Part shown: positions 30,520 to 36,971 of the stretch, one piece after another | Position numbering within the stretch: the first letter of the stretch is position 1 | Layout of the letters: every line of letters begins with the position of its first letter | Source of the DNA: Ilumatobacteraceae bacterium | GTDB lineage: Bacteria; Actinomycetota; Acidimicrobiia; Acidimicrobiales; Ilumatobacteraceae | NCBI GenBank assembly: GCA_025358075.1 | Contig: JANYKU010000140.1 | Span: 1-36,971 of the forward strand | Reading direction: 5' to 3' | DNA length: 36,971 nt | Position numbers and translations under genes: made by a program | Notes under the pieces: generated by a model | What the model was told of the DNA's origin: nothing | Databases searched by the model: none | What the model saw: the letters and a program-made list of their open reading frames with translations, nothing else

Positions 30520-31194
30520 TTACTTGATCAAATTGCCGACCACGTTGATGGCCACTCCGACGACGAGCGTGCCGAACACGTACGACAGCAGAGCGTGCCG
30601 AATCACCGCTCGGCGGATGCTTCGCTTGGCGATCCCCGTATCGGAAACCTGGAACGTCATGCCGACGGTGAAGGCCACGTAGACGAAATCCATGTAGTCG
30701 GGCTCGGCGTGGACATCGGCGAAGACGATGCCTCCCACGGGCTCGCTGTAGTAGAGGTGTGCGTACCGCAACACGAACAACGTGTGAACGGTGAACCACG
30801 ACAGGAACACGGTGAACACCGCCACACCGGTCAGCACCGACGAGATGGCACCGCCGTGATTTCGGGCATGAGCAAGGCCGACGACCACGCCGATCAGGCT
30901 GACCAGGCTGGCGATGACTATGATCAGATCGACCACGGCACGACTGTCGTCTTCGCGTGTCGCCACGAGTTGCGTGGACTCGGCGTCGAGCACGGCGACG
31001 AACGACCACACCGAGCCGACAACGAATGCCGCTGACACGTCCCAACCGGCCAGCACGCTGAGCTGCCAAGGACAGAACAGGGCGGTGATGGTTGCGGCCG
31101 CGATGCCGAGCGGTGCTGCCGTCAGCAACCGCCGGCGCTGGTCGAGGTGCACCAGGACTCCGTCCGCCGTTGCCCGCCCGGGGCGACGAGTCAT
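30520..31194 (-). CDS. DUF1345 membrane protein
   Basis: The 224-residue protein has five or six membrane helices and the DUF1345 pattern: RAVVDLIIVIASLVSLIGVV in the middle, WFTVHTLFVLRYAHLYY, then a PDYMDFVYVAFTVGMTFQVS block and a last helix near the end. The function of this family is not known. ATG 31194 is preceded by GGAGG at good spacing; the frame runs further upstream to 31368 without support. It lies on the same strand as AI-2E, 61 bases ahead of it, and is divergent from the 188-aa membrane protein gene. Confidence 0.85.
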   Translation of the reverse strand: MTRRPGRATADGVLVHLDQRRRLLTAAPLGIAAATITALFCPWQLSVLAGWDVSAAFVVGSVWSFVAVLDAESTQLVATREDDSRAVVDLIIVIASLVSLIGVVVGLAHARNHGGAISSVLTGVAVFTVFLSWFTVHTLFVLRYAHLYYSEPVGGIVFADVHAEPDYMDFVYVAFTVGMTFQVSDTGIAKRSIRRAVIRHALLSYVFGTLVVGVAINVVGNLIK

Positions 31195-31247
31195 CGATCG
31201 CCTCCGAAGCTCACGAGAGCAGCGTAGTTGGGGGCTGGTCCAAGTTG

Positions 31248-31273
31248 GTTTAGACAGCCGGGGCATGGGGTAC
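31248..31273 (+). promoter_or_regulatory. SigF-type promoter (GTTT-N16-GGGTAC) for the 188-aa membrane protein
   Basis: GTTT (31248-31251) and GGGTAC (31268-31273) are separated by 16 bases on the plus strand. The predicted leader is about 60 bases and ends in an AAGGAG site. Confidence 0.75.
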
Positions 31274-31341
31274 ACCGCCGACGCACGTCGTACATCGACT
31301 GTTGAGCAGTTCCCATCCCAATCTCTCAAGGAGAAAGTGTC

Positions 31342-31908
31342 ATGACGTTCACTGAAGGTCCTATTCACGAGCGGAGCGATGTCTTCGTTCAGCCGTCCGC
31401 GCCTGCGATGGTCGAGACCCCCATCGTCGCCGCGCCTGTCAACCAGGTGATGGTGCCGGTAACGCCTGTGGCCTCCGGCCAGGTTCGCACTGCCTACGCC
31501 TCACGCTTCGCCCCCGACGCAGTCATCGCCGCCCTCGCCGGCCTCGTGCTGCTCGTCGTCGGGTTGATCGCGATGGTGCGTGGCGGTTTCGACGGCCCGA
31601 TGTCGACCCCCGTGGTCAGCGTGCTCGGCTTCACCCACACCACAACGCTCGGCGTCCTCGAGACGGCGATCGGTCTCTGCCTGCTGCTGAGTGGCGCCGC
31701 CCGTTCGCGAACTGGCGGCGTGTTCTTCGGTGCGATCCTGGGCATCGGAGCGTTCGTCGGTGCCGTGCAGACGCACTCGTTCAAGAAGTCGCTCGCTCTC
31801 GAGTCGGGGTGGGCATGGCTGATGGTCTTCGCCGCGGTGATCGTGGTACTGAGCGCCTTGGTCATGCCGAGGTTCGCCCGGCAGTCGACGACGATCGCCA
31901 ACATCTGA
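31342..31908 (+). CDS. 188-aa four-helix membrane protein, unknown
   Basis: A Pro/Val-rich soluble N terminus of about 55 residues (VFVQPSAPAM, VETPIVAAPVNQVMVPVTPV) is followed by four membrane helices at about 58-80, 100-120, 125-145 and 155-178. The helical core resembles DUF4383-type or related small actinobacterial membrane proteins, but I am not sure of the family. ATG 31342 has an AAGGAG site. It has one of the best SigF-type promoters in the window and should be stress-induced. Confidence 0.78.
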   Translation: MTFTEGPIHERSDVFVQPSAPAMVETPIVAAPVNQVMVPVTPVASGQVRTAYASRFAPDAVIAALAGLVLLVVGLIAMVRGGFDGPMSTPVVSVLGFTHTTTLGVLETAIGLCLLLSGAARSRTGGVFFGAILGIGAFVGAVQTHSFKKSLALESGWAWLMVFAAVIVVLSALVMPRFARQSTTIANI

Positions 31909-31948
31909 TCACGGAGCTGCCTGGCGGCCACGTGACAATTCGCCGCAC

Positions 31949-31983
31949 CACCCGCACGATGACTCCACGTCGTTGTGCGGGTG
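31949..31983. terminator. possible terminator hairpin after the 188-aa membrane protein gene
   Basis: CACCCGCAC and GTGCGGGTG form a perfect 9-bp stem with a 17-base loop, 40 bases after the stop codon. No T-run follows. Confidence 0.4.
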
Positions 31984-32030
31984 TTGCGCGTGTACGAGCA
32001 GCGGTGGATAGCCCTGTGCGAAAGTTGGTG

Positions 32031-34865
32031 ATGGATGGGAGACCGTCACCCGTCGAGCCGTGGCTGCAGAAGGCTGACGATGTCGCCGCTGCGCTGGCAA
32101 CGGACTTGCGGACCGGCCTGACGACCGTAGAAGCGGCCGGCCGCTTGGAGCTCTATGGCCCGAACCAGTTGGAGGAGGCCCCGTCGGTTCCGGCTTGGCG
32201 GAGGTTCGTTGCCCAGTTCCTCGACCCGCTGATCTACCTCCTGTTGTTCGCCGTCGTGGTGGCGTTCGTCGCCTGGCTGCTCGAGGGCCGCGACGGTGTG
32301 CCATTCGACGTCATCGTCATCGTGGTGATCGTGGTTCTCAACGCAATTCTCGGCTACGTGCAGGAAGCACGTGCCAGCAGGGCGGTGGCTGCACTTCAAC
32401 GGATGACGGCGGTCACCGCGTCGGTTCTTCGTGAGGGTCGCGAGGAACGCGTCGCGTCCGTCGAGGTCGTGCCAGGCGACGTGCTGCTGCTCGCCGAAGG
32501 AGATGCGGTCGCCGCCGATGCACGCCTTGCCACCGTGGCGTCGTTGACGGTCGCCGAGGCGTCGCTGACCGGCGAGAGCGAAGCGGTGCTGAAGGACGTG
32601 GCCGCACTGGAAGCACCGACAGGGGTCGCCGATCGCGTCAACATGGTCTTCAACGGCACGGCGGTCACCCGCGGTCGTGGCCGCGCAATTGTCACGGCGA
32701 CGGGCATGAACACCGAGATGGGAACCATCGCCCGTCTGCTCGGTCGTACGAAGGCGCATCGCACACCGCTGCAGCGCGAGGTCGATCTGATCGGGCGCAT
32801 GCTCGGAGTGGCGGTCGGGATCATCGCGGTCGTCGTGATGGCGGCGATCTTGCTGACCAACCACATCAGCCACGTCCGTGACCTCATCGACGTGTTGCTG
32901 GTCGGGGTCTCGCTGGCGGTCGCTGCCGTGCCGGAAGGTCTGCCGGCCATCCTGTCGGTGGTCCTGGCCCTCGGGGTGCAACGAATGGCGCGCCAGCATG
33001 CCATCGTCAAACGGCTGTCGTCGGTGGAGACGTTGGGCTCGGCGTCGGTTGTCTGCTCCGATAAGACCGGCACGTTGACGAAGAACGAGATGACGATCGA
33101 GGTGATCGTCACGGCATCAGGTGAAGTCGGCGTGACCGGCACTGGCTATCGACCGGTGGGCGAGCTGCTGGTCGATGGCGAGCCACTGACCGATCCGGTG
33201 TTGCTCGACGAGGTTCGTTTCGTGCTCGGTGGCGGAAGCCTTGCCAATCACGCGGTCTTGCGTGAATCGGATGACGGCTGGGTGATCCAGGGCGATCCGA
33301 CCGAGGCAGCGTTCTTGGTGGCCGAGGCCAAGATCGGACTCACCGAAGAGCGACAGGCGCGCTTCGAGCGAGTCGGCGAGATCCCGTTCACGTCGGAGCG
33401 AAAGATGATGACAACGCTTGCCGTCGACGCCGAGCGAGCGGGCCGCATCGCGGTCGTGACCAAAGGTGCTCCCGACGTCTTGTTGACGCGTTGCACGCAC
33501 GAGCGGGCCGCCGGCGAGATCCGTCAGCTCACCGCGAACCGGCGCGGCGAGATCGTGGCGACCGTTGCTCGGCTGGCCGATCGAGCTTTGCGAACCTTGG
33601 CGGTGGCATACCGCCAGCTACCGGACGACGACCGACCGAGCGAAGACGAGACGACCGAACGCGAGCTCGTGTATCTCGGAATGGTCGGGATCATCGATCC
33701 ACCTCGGCCGGAGGCGATCGTGGCGGTCGGTGAAGCCCACGCCGCAGGCATTCGCGTGCTGATGATCACCGGTGATCATCCCCGCACTGCCGCGCGAGTC
33801 GCGGCAGATCTGGGCATTGCCGAGCTCGGAGCCGTTGCAGTCAGTGGTACCGACATCGAGGGCTTCGACGACGATCAGTTGCGCGCCCAGGTCAGAACGG
33901 CGACCGTGTTCGCCCGCGTTTCCCCGGAACACAAACTTCGCATCGTTGCCGCGCTGCAGGCGGATCGGAGCGTCGTCGCCATGACGGGCGACGGTGTCAA
34001 CGACGCGCCGGCGTTGAAGGCAGCAGACATTGGCGTGGCCATGGGGATCACCGGCACCGATGTCACCAAGGAAGCGGCCGACATGATCCTCGCCGACGAC
34101 AACTTCGCCACGATCATCGTTGCCGTGCGCGAGGGGCGAGCGATCTTTGCCAACATCCGCCGGTTCCTGCGCTTCTTGCTGTCATCGAACATCGGCGAGG
34201 TGTTGACGATGCTGTTCGGTGTGATCTTCGCCGGGGCACTCGGGCTCAAGGCCACTGGCGAGGTGATGGCGGTGCCGCTGCTCGCTACACAAATCCTGTG
34301 GGTCAATCTGTTGACCGACAGCGCGCCTGCCTTGGCAATCGGCGTCGACCCACCACCGGACAACGTGATGCTGCGTCTGCCACGCCGGCCCGAGGACCGG
34401 GTCATCGATCGACAGATGTGGATCGGCATCGTCTGGGTCGGCCTGGCGACGGCACTCGCCACCTTGGCGGCACTCGATCTTGGTCTGTCCGGAGGGCTGC
34501 TCGGTGGTTCCGGTGGGATCGCCGAAGGCAGAACCATGGCGCTGACCACACTCGTCTTCGCTCAACTGTTCAACGCCTTCAATGCGCGCTCGGATGTTGT
34601 CAGCGCGTTCCATCGATTGTTCACCAACCGGATGCTGTGGGGGGCGATCGGGCTGTCGGCGCTCTTGCAGGTCGGTGTGGTCGAGATCGGGTTCCTCAAC
34701 GACGCGTTCGACACCACGCGGCTTTCGATCGGCAACTGGATGATCTGCATCGGGTTGTCCAGCCTCGTGCTGTGGGCGACCGAGGTCAAGAAGCTCGTGG
34801 GACGGTGGCGACGCGGCCGGCTGGCTAACGGGAGTCGGAGCGCCGTCGACGACACGTCACGGTGA
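32031..34865 (+). CDS. P-type IIA cation ATPase (Ca2+/SERCA-like, CtpF-type)
   Basis: The ~944-residue pump has an N-terminal cation ATPase domain (LRTGLTTVEAAGRLELYGPN), TGES (180-183), the phosphorylation motif DKTGTLTKNE with D344, and GDGVNDAPA (653-661). Ion-site residues match SERCA: PEGLP in helix 4, SSNIGEV in helix 5, and NLLTD in helix 6 (N, T and D conserved). The SERCA Glu in helix 8 is not evident. It therefore probably moves Ca2+ (or Mn2+) outward at the cytoplasmic membrane; Na+/K+ pumping is less likely. ATG 32031 is chosen, with in-frame GTGs at 32004 and 32028 also possible. Mycobacterial ctpF sits beside a usp gene in a stress regulon; no such direct link is seen here. The end overlaps the convergent RsbW-like gene by 41 bases. 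Confidence 0.88.
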   Translation: MDGRPSPVEPWLQKADDVAAALATDLRTGLTTVEAAGRLELYGPNQLEEAPSVPAWRRFVAQFLDPLIYLLLFAVVVAFVAWLLEGRDGVPFDVIVIVVIVVLNAILGYVQEARASRAVAALQRMTAVTASVLREGREERVASVEVVPGDVLLLAEGDAVAADARLATVASLTVAEASLTGESEAVLKDVAALEAPTGVADRVNMVFNGTAVTRGRGRAIVTATGMNTEMGTIARLLGRTKAHRTPLQREVDLIGRMLGVAVGIIAVVVMAAILLTNHISHVRDLIDVLLVGVSLAVAAVPEGLPAILSVVLALGVQRMARQHAIVKRLSSVETLGSASVVCSDKTGTLTKNEMTIEVIVTASGEVGVTGTGYRPVGELLVDGEPLTDPVLLDEVRFVLGGGSLANHAVLRESDDGWVIQGDPTEAAFLVAEAKIGLTEERQARFERVGEIPFTSERKMMTTLAVDAERAGRIAVVTKGAPDVLLTRCTHERAAGEIRQLTANRRGEIVATVARLADRALRTLAVAYRQLPDDDRPSEDETTERELVYLGMVGIIDPPRPEAIVAVGEAHAAGIRVLMITGDHPRTAARVAADLGIAELGAVAVSGTDIEGFDDDQLRAQVRTATVFARVSPEHKLRIVAALQADRSVVAMTGDGVNDAPALKAADIGVAMGITGTDVTKEAADMILADDNFATIIVAVREGRAIFANIRRFLRFLLSSNIGEVLTMLFGVIFAGALGLKATGEVMAVPLLATQILWVNLLTDSAPALAIGVDPPPDNVMLRLPRRPEDRVIDRQMWIGIVWVGLATALATLAALDLGLSGGLLGGSGGIAEGRTMALTTLVFAQLFNAFNARSDVVSAFHRLFTNRMLWGAIGLSALLQVGVVEIGFLNDAFDTTRLSIGNWMICIGLSSLVLWATEVKKLVGRWRRGRLANGSRSAVDDTSR

Positions 34866-35250
34866 CCCGATCGTCGGCCGCGCTGATCACGACGTCGTCC
34901 ATCAGTTGTCGGACGATGCCAAGGCCTCGGCCGGAGACCGCATTCGCGCCGGCCACGCTCCAGGTCTCTGGAGCCGAGAGCTGCTTCGGGGCGATCGGGG
35001 CCGCACCGACGACTTCGAGTCGCCACCACTCCGGATCACCGAGGTCGAGGGCGATCTCCAGGTGGGCGCCGCCACCGTGCTCGATCACATTCGTCACCAG
35101 TTCGCTGACCACGAGCGAGTAGTCGCTGATCACGGCGGCCGGGGCTCCATCGAGGCGCAAGAGATCGGTGACGTAACGACGTGCCGCACGCGCGCTGGCT
35201 GGGACCGCGTCGAAGGCTCGGCGCTCGGTGCTGGTCGCGTCGGGGTTCAT
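34825..35250 (-). CDS. second intact RsbW-type ATPase (anti-sigma/serine kinase candidate)
   Basis: The 141-residue HATPase_c_2 protein keeps the N-box in VVSELVTNVIEHG (E50, N54) and the lid GRGLGIV (107-113), so ATP binding is likely. The sequence ARAARRYVTDLL near the start is typical of this family. It is a stand-alone copy about 10.5 kb from the sigma gene, preceded by a SigF-type promoter, so it may feed back on the same or another sigma factor. ATG 35250 is supported by the family start; the leader would be about 55 bases. Confidence 0.86.
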   Translation of the reverse strand: MNPDATSTERRAFDAVPASARAARRYVTDLLRLDGAPAAVISDYSLVVSELVTNVIEHGGGAHLEIALDLGDPEWWRLEVVGAAPIAPKQLSAPETWSVAGANAVSGRGLGIVRQLMDDVVISAADDRVTVTCRRRRSDSR

Positions 35251-35311
35251 GTCAGCAGCAGTGATCGGTAGATATCGCGAGGTCGAACCCGGCCCATTTC
35301 ACGGCGACCTG

Positions 35312-35338
35312 ATACCCCGAGTGGAGCTGCCTCTAAAC
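35312..35338 (-). promoter_or_regulatory. SigF-type promoter (GTTT-N17-GGGTAT) for the second RsbW-type gene
   Basis: GTTT at 35338-35335 and GGGTAT at 35317-35312 are separated by 17 bases on the minus strand, one more than the other sites. An extra G precedes the -10 box. Confidence 0.6.
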
Positions 35339-35368
35339 GCGGACCGCTACCCCGGGTTGCGATCGGTG

Positions 35369-36718
35369 TCAATCGTGGGGCCGGGCCATCGCCAGCAGCG
35401 CCCCGACGACGGATCTTGCGGCCGAGCCGTCGGGTAGCTCATCGATCAGCTCGGCCAGCGATACGCCACGATCCTCGGCTTGATGCACCAGTTTCGTGGC
35501 GGCGTCGTAGCCGATGCGAGGTGCGAGTGCGGTGACGATGGCCGGCGAACGCTCGGCAGTGCGCCGCATTCGGCCCTCGTCGACCTCGACGCCCCTGATG
35601 CACCGGCTGTCGAGCAGTGCCGTGGCGTTGGCAAGCAGGTGAATCGACGAGAGCAGGCTGCGGGCGGCCACCGGCATTGCGGTGTTGATCTGCAATGTCG
35701 AAAGCGTCGCGGCGAACGTGACCGTCGCGTCGTTTCCGACGACCTGCGCGGCGACCTGCTGGACCATCTCCGGGATGACCGGGTTGACCTTGCCCGGCAT
35801 GATCGAGCTTCCCGCCTGCAGCGTTGGCAGTCGGATCTCCCCGAGGCCTCCATTCGGGCCGGAGCCGAGCAGCCGAAGGTCGCCGGCGACCTTGTGGAGT
35901 GCGAGGGCGACGACCTTCAGCATCGCCGCGGCCTCGGTGATCACATCTTGACTCGACTGTGCCTCGAAATGATCCTGCGCCTCGGTGAACGTAAACCCCG
36001 TCCGGGCACTCAGTCGCGCGGCCACGAGCGAACCGAAGCCGTCCGGCGCGTTGAGACCCGTGCCAACCGCGGTACCGCCGAGTGGCAGTTCGGCGAGGCG
36101 CGGCAACGTCGCCATGATGCGCTGGCTCGACAACTCGATGGCACGCCCCCACCCGCCAACCTCTTGCCCGAACGTCATCGGCACCGCGTCCATCAGATGA
36201 GTACGCGCCATCTTGACCGTGTCGGCATGGCGGATGGAGAGGTCGAGCAATGAGACGCGCAACGAATCCAAGGCGGGGAGGAGGCAGGTGGTGAGCTGCA
36301 GAACGGCGGCGACGCGGGCGGCGGATGGGAACGTGTCGTTCGACGACTGCGAAGCGTTGACGTGGTCATTGGGGTGCACGTGCTCGCCGAGCAGTTCGGC
36401 GGCGCGATGAGCGATCACCTCGTTCATGTTCATGTTGGTGCTCGTGCCGGAGCCGGTCTGGAACACATCGACAGGAAACTGATCGGCCATCTCCCCGCTG
36501 ACGACCTCATCCGCGGCTTGCCGGATTGCCTCGACGATCGGCATGGGTACGACGCCGAGCTCGCCATTGACGATGGCGCATTCGGCCTTGATCATCGCCA
36601 GCGCTTCGATCATCGCTTGGGGGATTCGTTCGCCCGACACCGGGAAGTTCTCGATCGCTCGTTGGGTCTGCTCTCCCCAACGGTGCGCGGCAGCGGCGTC
36701 AGCAGAAGTCGTGGCCAA
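35369..36718 (-). CDS. fumC: class II fumarate hydratase
   Basis: Fumarase interconverts fumarate and malate in the TCA cycle. The 449-residue protein of the fumarase/aspartase superfamily shows FQTGSGTSTNMNMNEV, HPNDHVNASQSSNDTFPSA, the substrate-binding TAVGTGLNAP and the family signature GSSIMPGKVNPV. These and the length fit FumC better than aspartase or argininosuccinate lyase. The start is TTG at 36718: the strong AGGAGG site is 5 bases upstream, and no ATG or GTG fits as well. I see no linked TCA genes and no SigF-type promoter. Confidence 0.92.
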   Translation of the reverse strand: MATTSADAAAAHRWGEQTQRAIENFPVSGERIPQAMIEALAMIKAECAIVNGELGVVPMPIVEAIRQAADEVVSGEMADQFPVDVFQTGSGTSTNMNMNEVIAHRAAELLGEHVHPNDHVNASQSSNDTFPSAARVAAVLQLTTCLLPALDSLRVSLLDLSIRHADTVKMARTHLMDAVPMTFGQEVGGWGRAIELSSQRIMATLPRLAELPLGGTAVGTGLNAPDGFGSLVAARLSARTGFTFTEAQDHFEAQSSQDVITEAAAMLKVVALALHKVAGDLRLLGSGPNGGLGEIRLPTLQAGSSIMPGKVNPVIPEMVQQVAAQVVGNDATVTFAATLSTLQINTAMPVAARSLLSSIHLLANATALLDSRCIRGVEVDEGRMRRTAERSPAIVTALAPRIGYDAATKLVHQAEDRGVSLAELIDELPDGSAARSVVGALLAMARPHD

Positions 36719-36791
36719 GGTGCCTCCTCCCTCGAAAGGTCGACGATGACCTTACCGACAGCACGGCCCGGTCATGCCTGCCATGAGTGGC

Positions 36792-36817
36792 GTGTGAAGC
36801 AACGACAAACTGGGTAC
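36792..36817 (+). promoter_or_regulatory. SigF-type promoter (GTGT-N16-GGGTAC) for the gene at the right edge
   Basis: GTGT (36792-36795) and GGGTAC (36812-36817) are separated by 16 bases on the plus strand. The -35 box has one mismatch to GTTT. The leader would be about 60 bases. Confidence 0.6.
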
Positions 36818-36881
36818 TGCTTCGGCACGGCCACAACACGGAGTCAGTTGCTCCGCCTTGCAGAAACGAAAGTGAGCTGAA

Positions 36882-36971
36882 ATGTCGAACGCTCTGAGAA
36901 ACGCCGCCGAGTCCACTGCCCACGCGATCTCGGATCTCGTGGATGAAGCGCGTGATCGCATCGAGGACCTC
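36882..36971 (+). CDS. start of a small Ala-rich protein (3' end outside window)
   Basis: Thirty residues are visible, MSNALRNAAESTAHAISDLV and DEARDRIEDL, probably a long helix, before the window ends. No family can be named. The ATG at 36882 is preceded by GTGAGC, a weak ribosome site, and a SigF-type promoter. Confidence 0.6.
   Translation, partial: MSNALRNAAESTAHAISDLVDEARDRIEDL

Noticed and set aside
1-36971. tRNA, rRNA, CRISPR arrays, prophage or replication origin
   Set aside because: I found no regularly spaced repeats, no cloverleaf-like sequence and no phage or integrase genes beyond the transposase fragment, reading by eye.

Overview
The window is GC-rich DNA with dense genes on both strands, most probably from an actinobacterium. 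The gene families point the same way: F420/flavin luciferase-like monooxygenases, a mycothiol-dependent (MDMPI-type) enzyme, a glucosyl-3-phosphoglycerate synthase beside a FolP2-like protein, a PASTA Ser/Thr kinase, DUF427 proteins and a SigF-type stress sigma factor. Acidimicrobiia (Ilumatobacter-like) is my best guess, by inference only.

Layout. 1-2.3 kb: the end of a GntR/FadR regulator, a near-perfect palindrome over a leaderless start, an F420-type oxidoreductase and a convergent SDR. 2.3-4.5 kb: folK, a divergent folP2-like gene and gpgS. 4.7-6.2 kb: a PASTA kinase. 6.3-9.3 kb: an operon of a Tat-signal protein, a DUF4331 protein and a His-rich protein, divergent from a tandem DUF427 protein. 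9.3-11.6 kb: hemerythrin, small membrane proteins and a degenerate GGDEF protein. 11.6-14 kb: a TetR repressor divergent from a 14-TM drug exporter. 14.2 kb: a transposase fragment. 14.4-18 kb: a heterodimeric ABC exporter. 18.2-24.7 kb: a partner-switching stress module (membrane PAS/GAF/SpoIIE phosphatase, UspA, two anti-sigma-type ATPases, a LuxR response regulator, a glycine-rich DUF1269-like protein, a SigF-type sigma factor and a STAS anti-anti-sigma factor). 24.7-27.8 kb: a luciferase-like enzyme, a decayed DUF899 gene, a frameshifted VOC gene, an MDMPI enzyme and a membrane protein. 27.8-36.9 kb: a LacI regulator, a 69-aa gene with an operator-like promoter, an AI-2E transporter, two membrane proteins, a P2A-type cation ATPase, a third RsbW-like ATPase, fumarase and the start of a small gene.

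The most interesting signal is regulatory. Nine intergenic sites match the SigF/SigB pattern GTTT-N16(17)-GGGTA(T/C), or close variants of it, and eight of the nine have exactly 16 bases between the elements. Each points at the start of a plausible stress gene: the small membrane protein plus hemerythrin, a 107-aa membrane protein, UspA, the LuxR/ATPase operon, the DUF1269-like protein, the AI-2E transporter, a 188-aa membrane protein, the second GRGL-bearing RsbW-like ATPase and the gene cut off at the right edge. The window therefore appears to hold a sigma factor, its partner-switching regulators and a large part of its local regulon. At three of these promoters the -10 box lies only 8-10 nt from the start codon, which predicts leaderless or nearly leaderless mRNAs.

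All family names come from reading motifs by eye. No database search was run.
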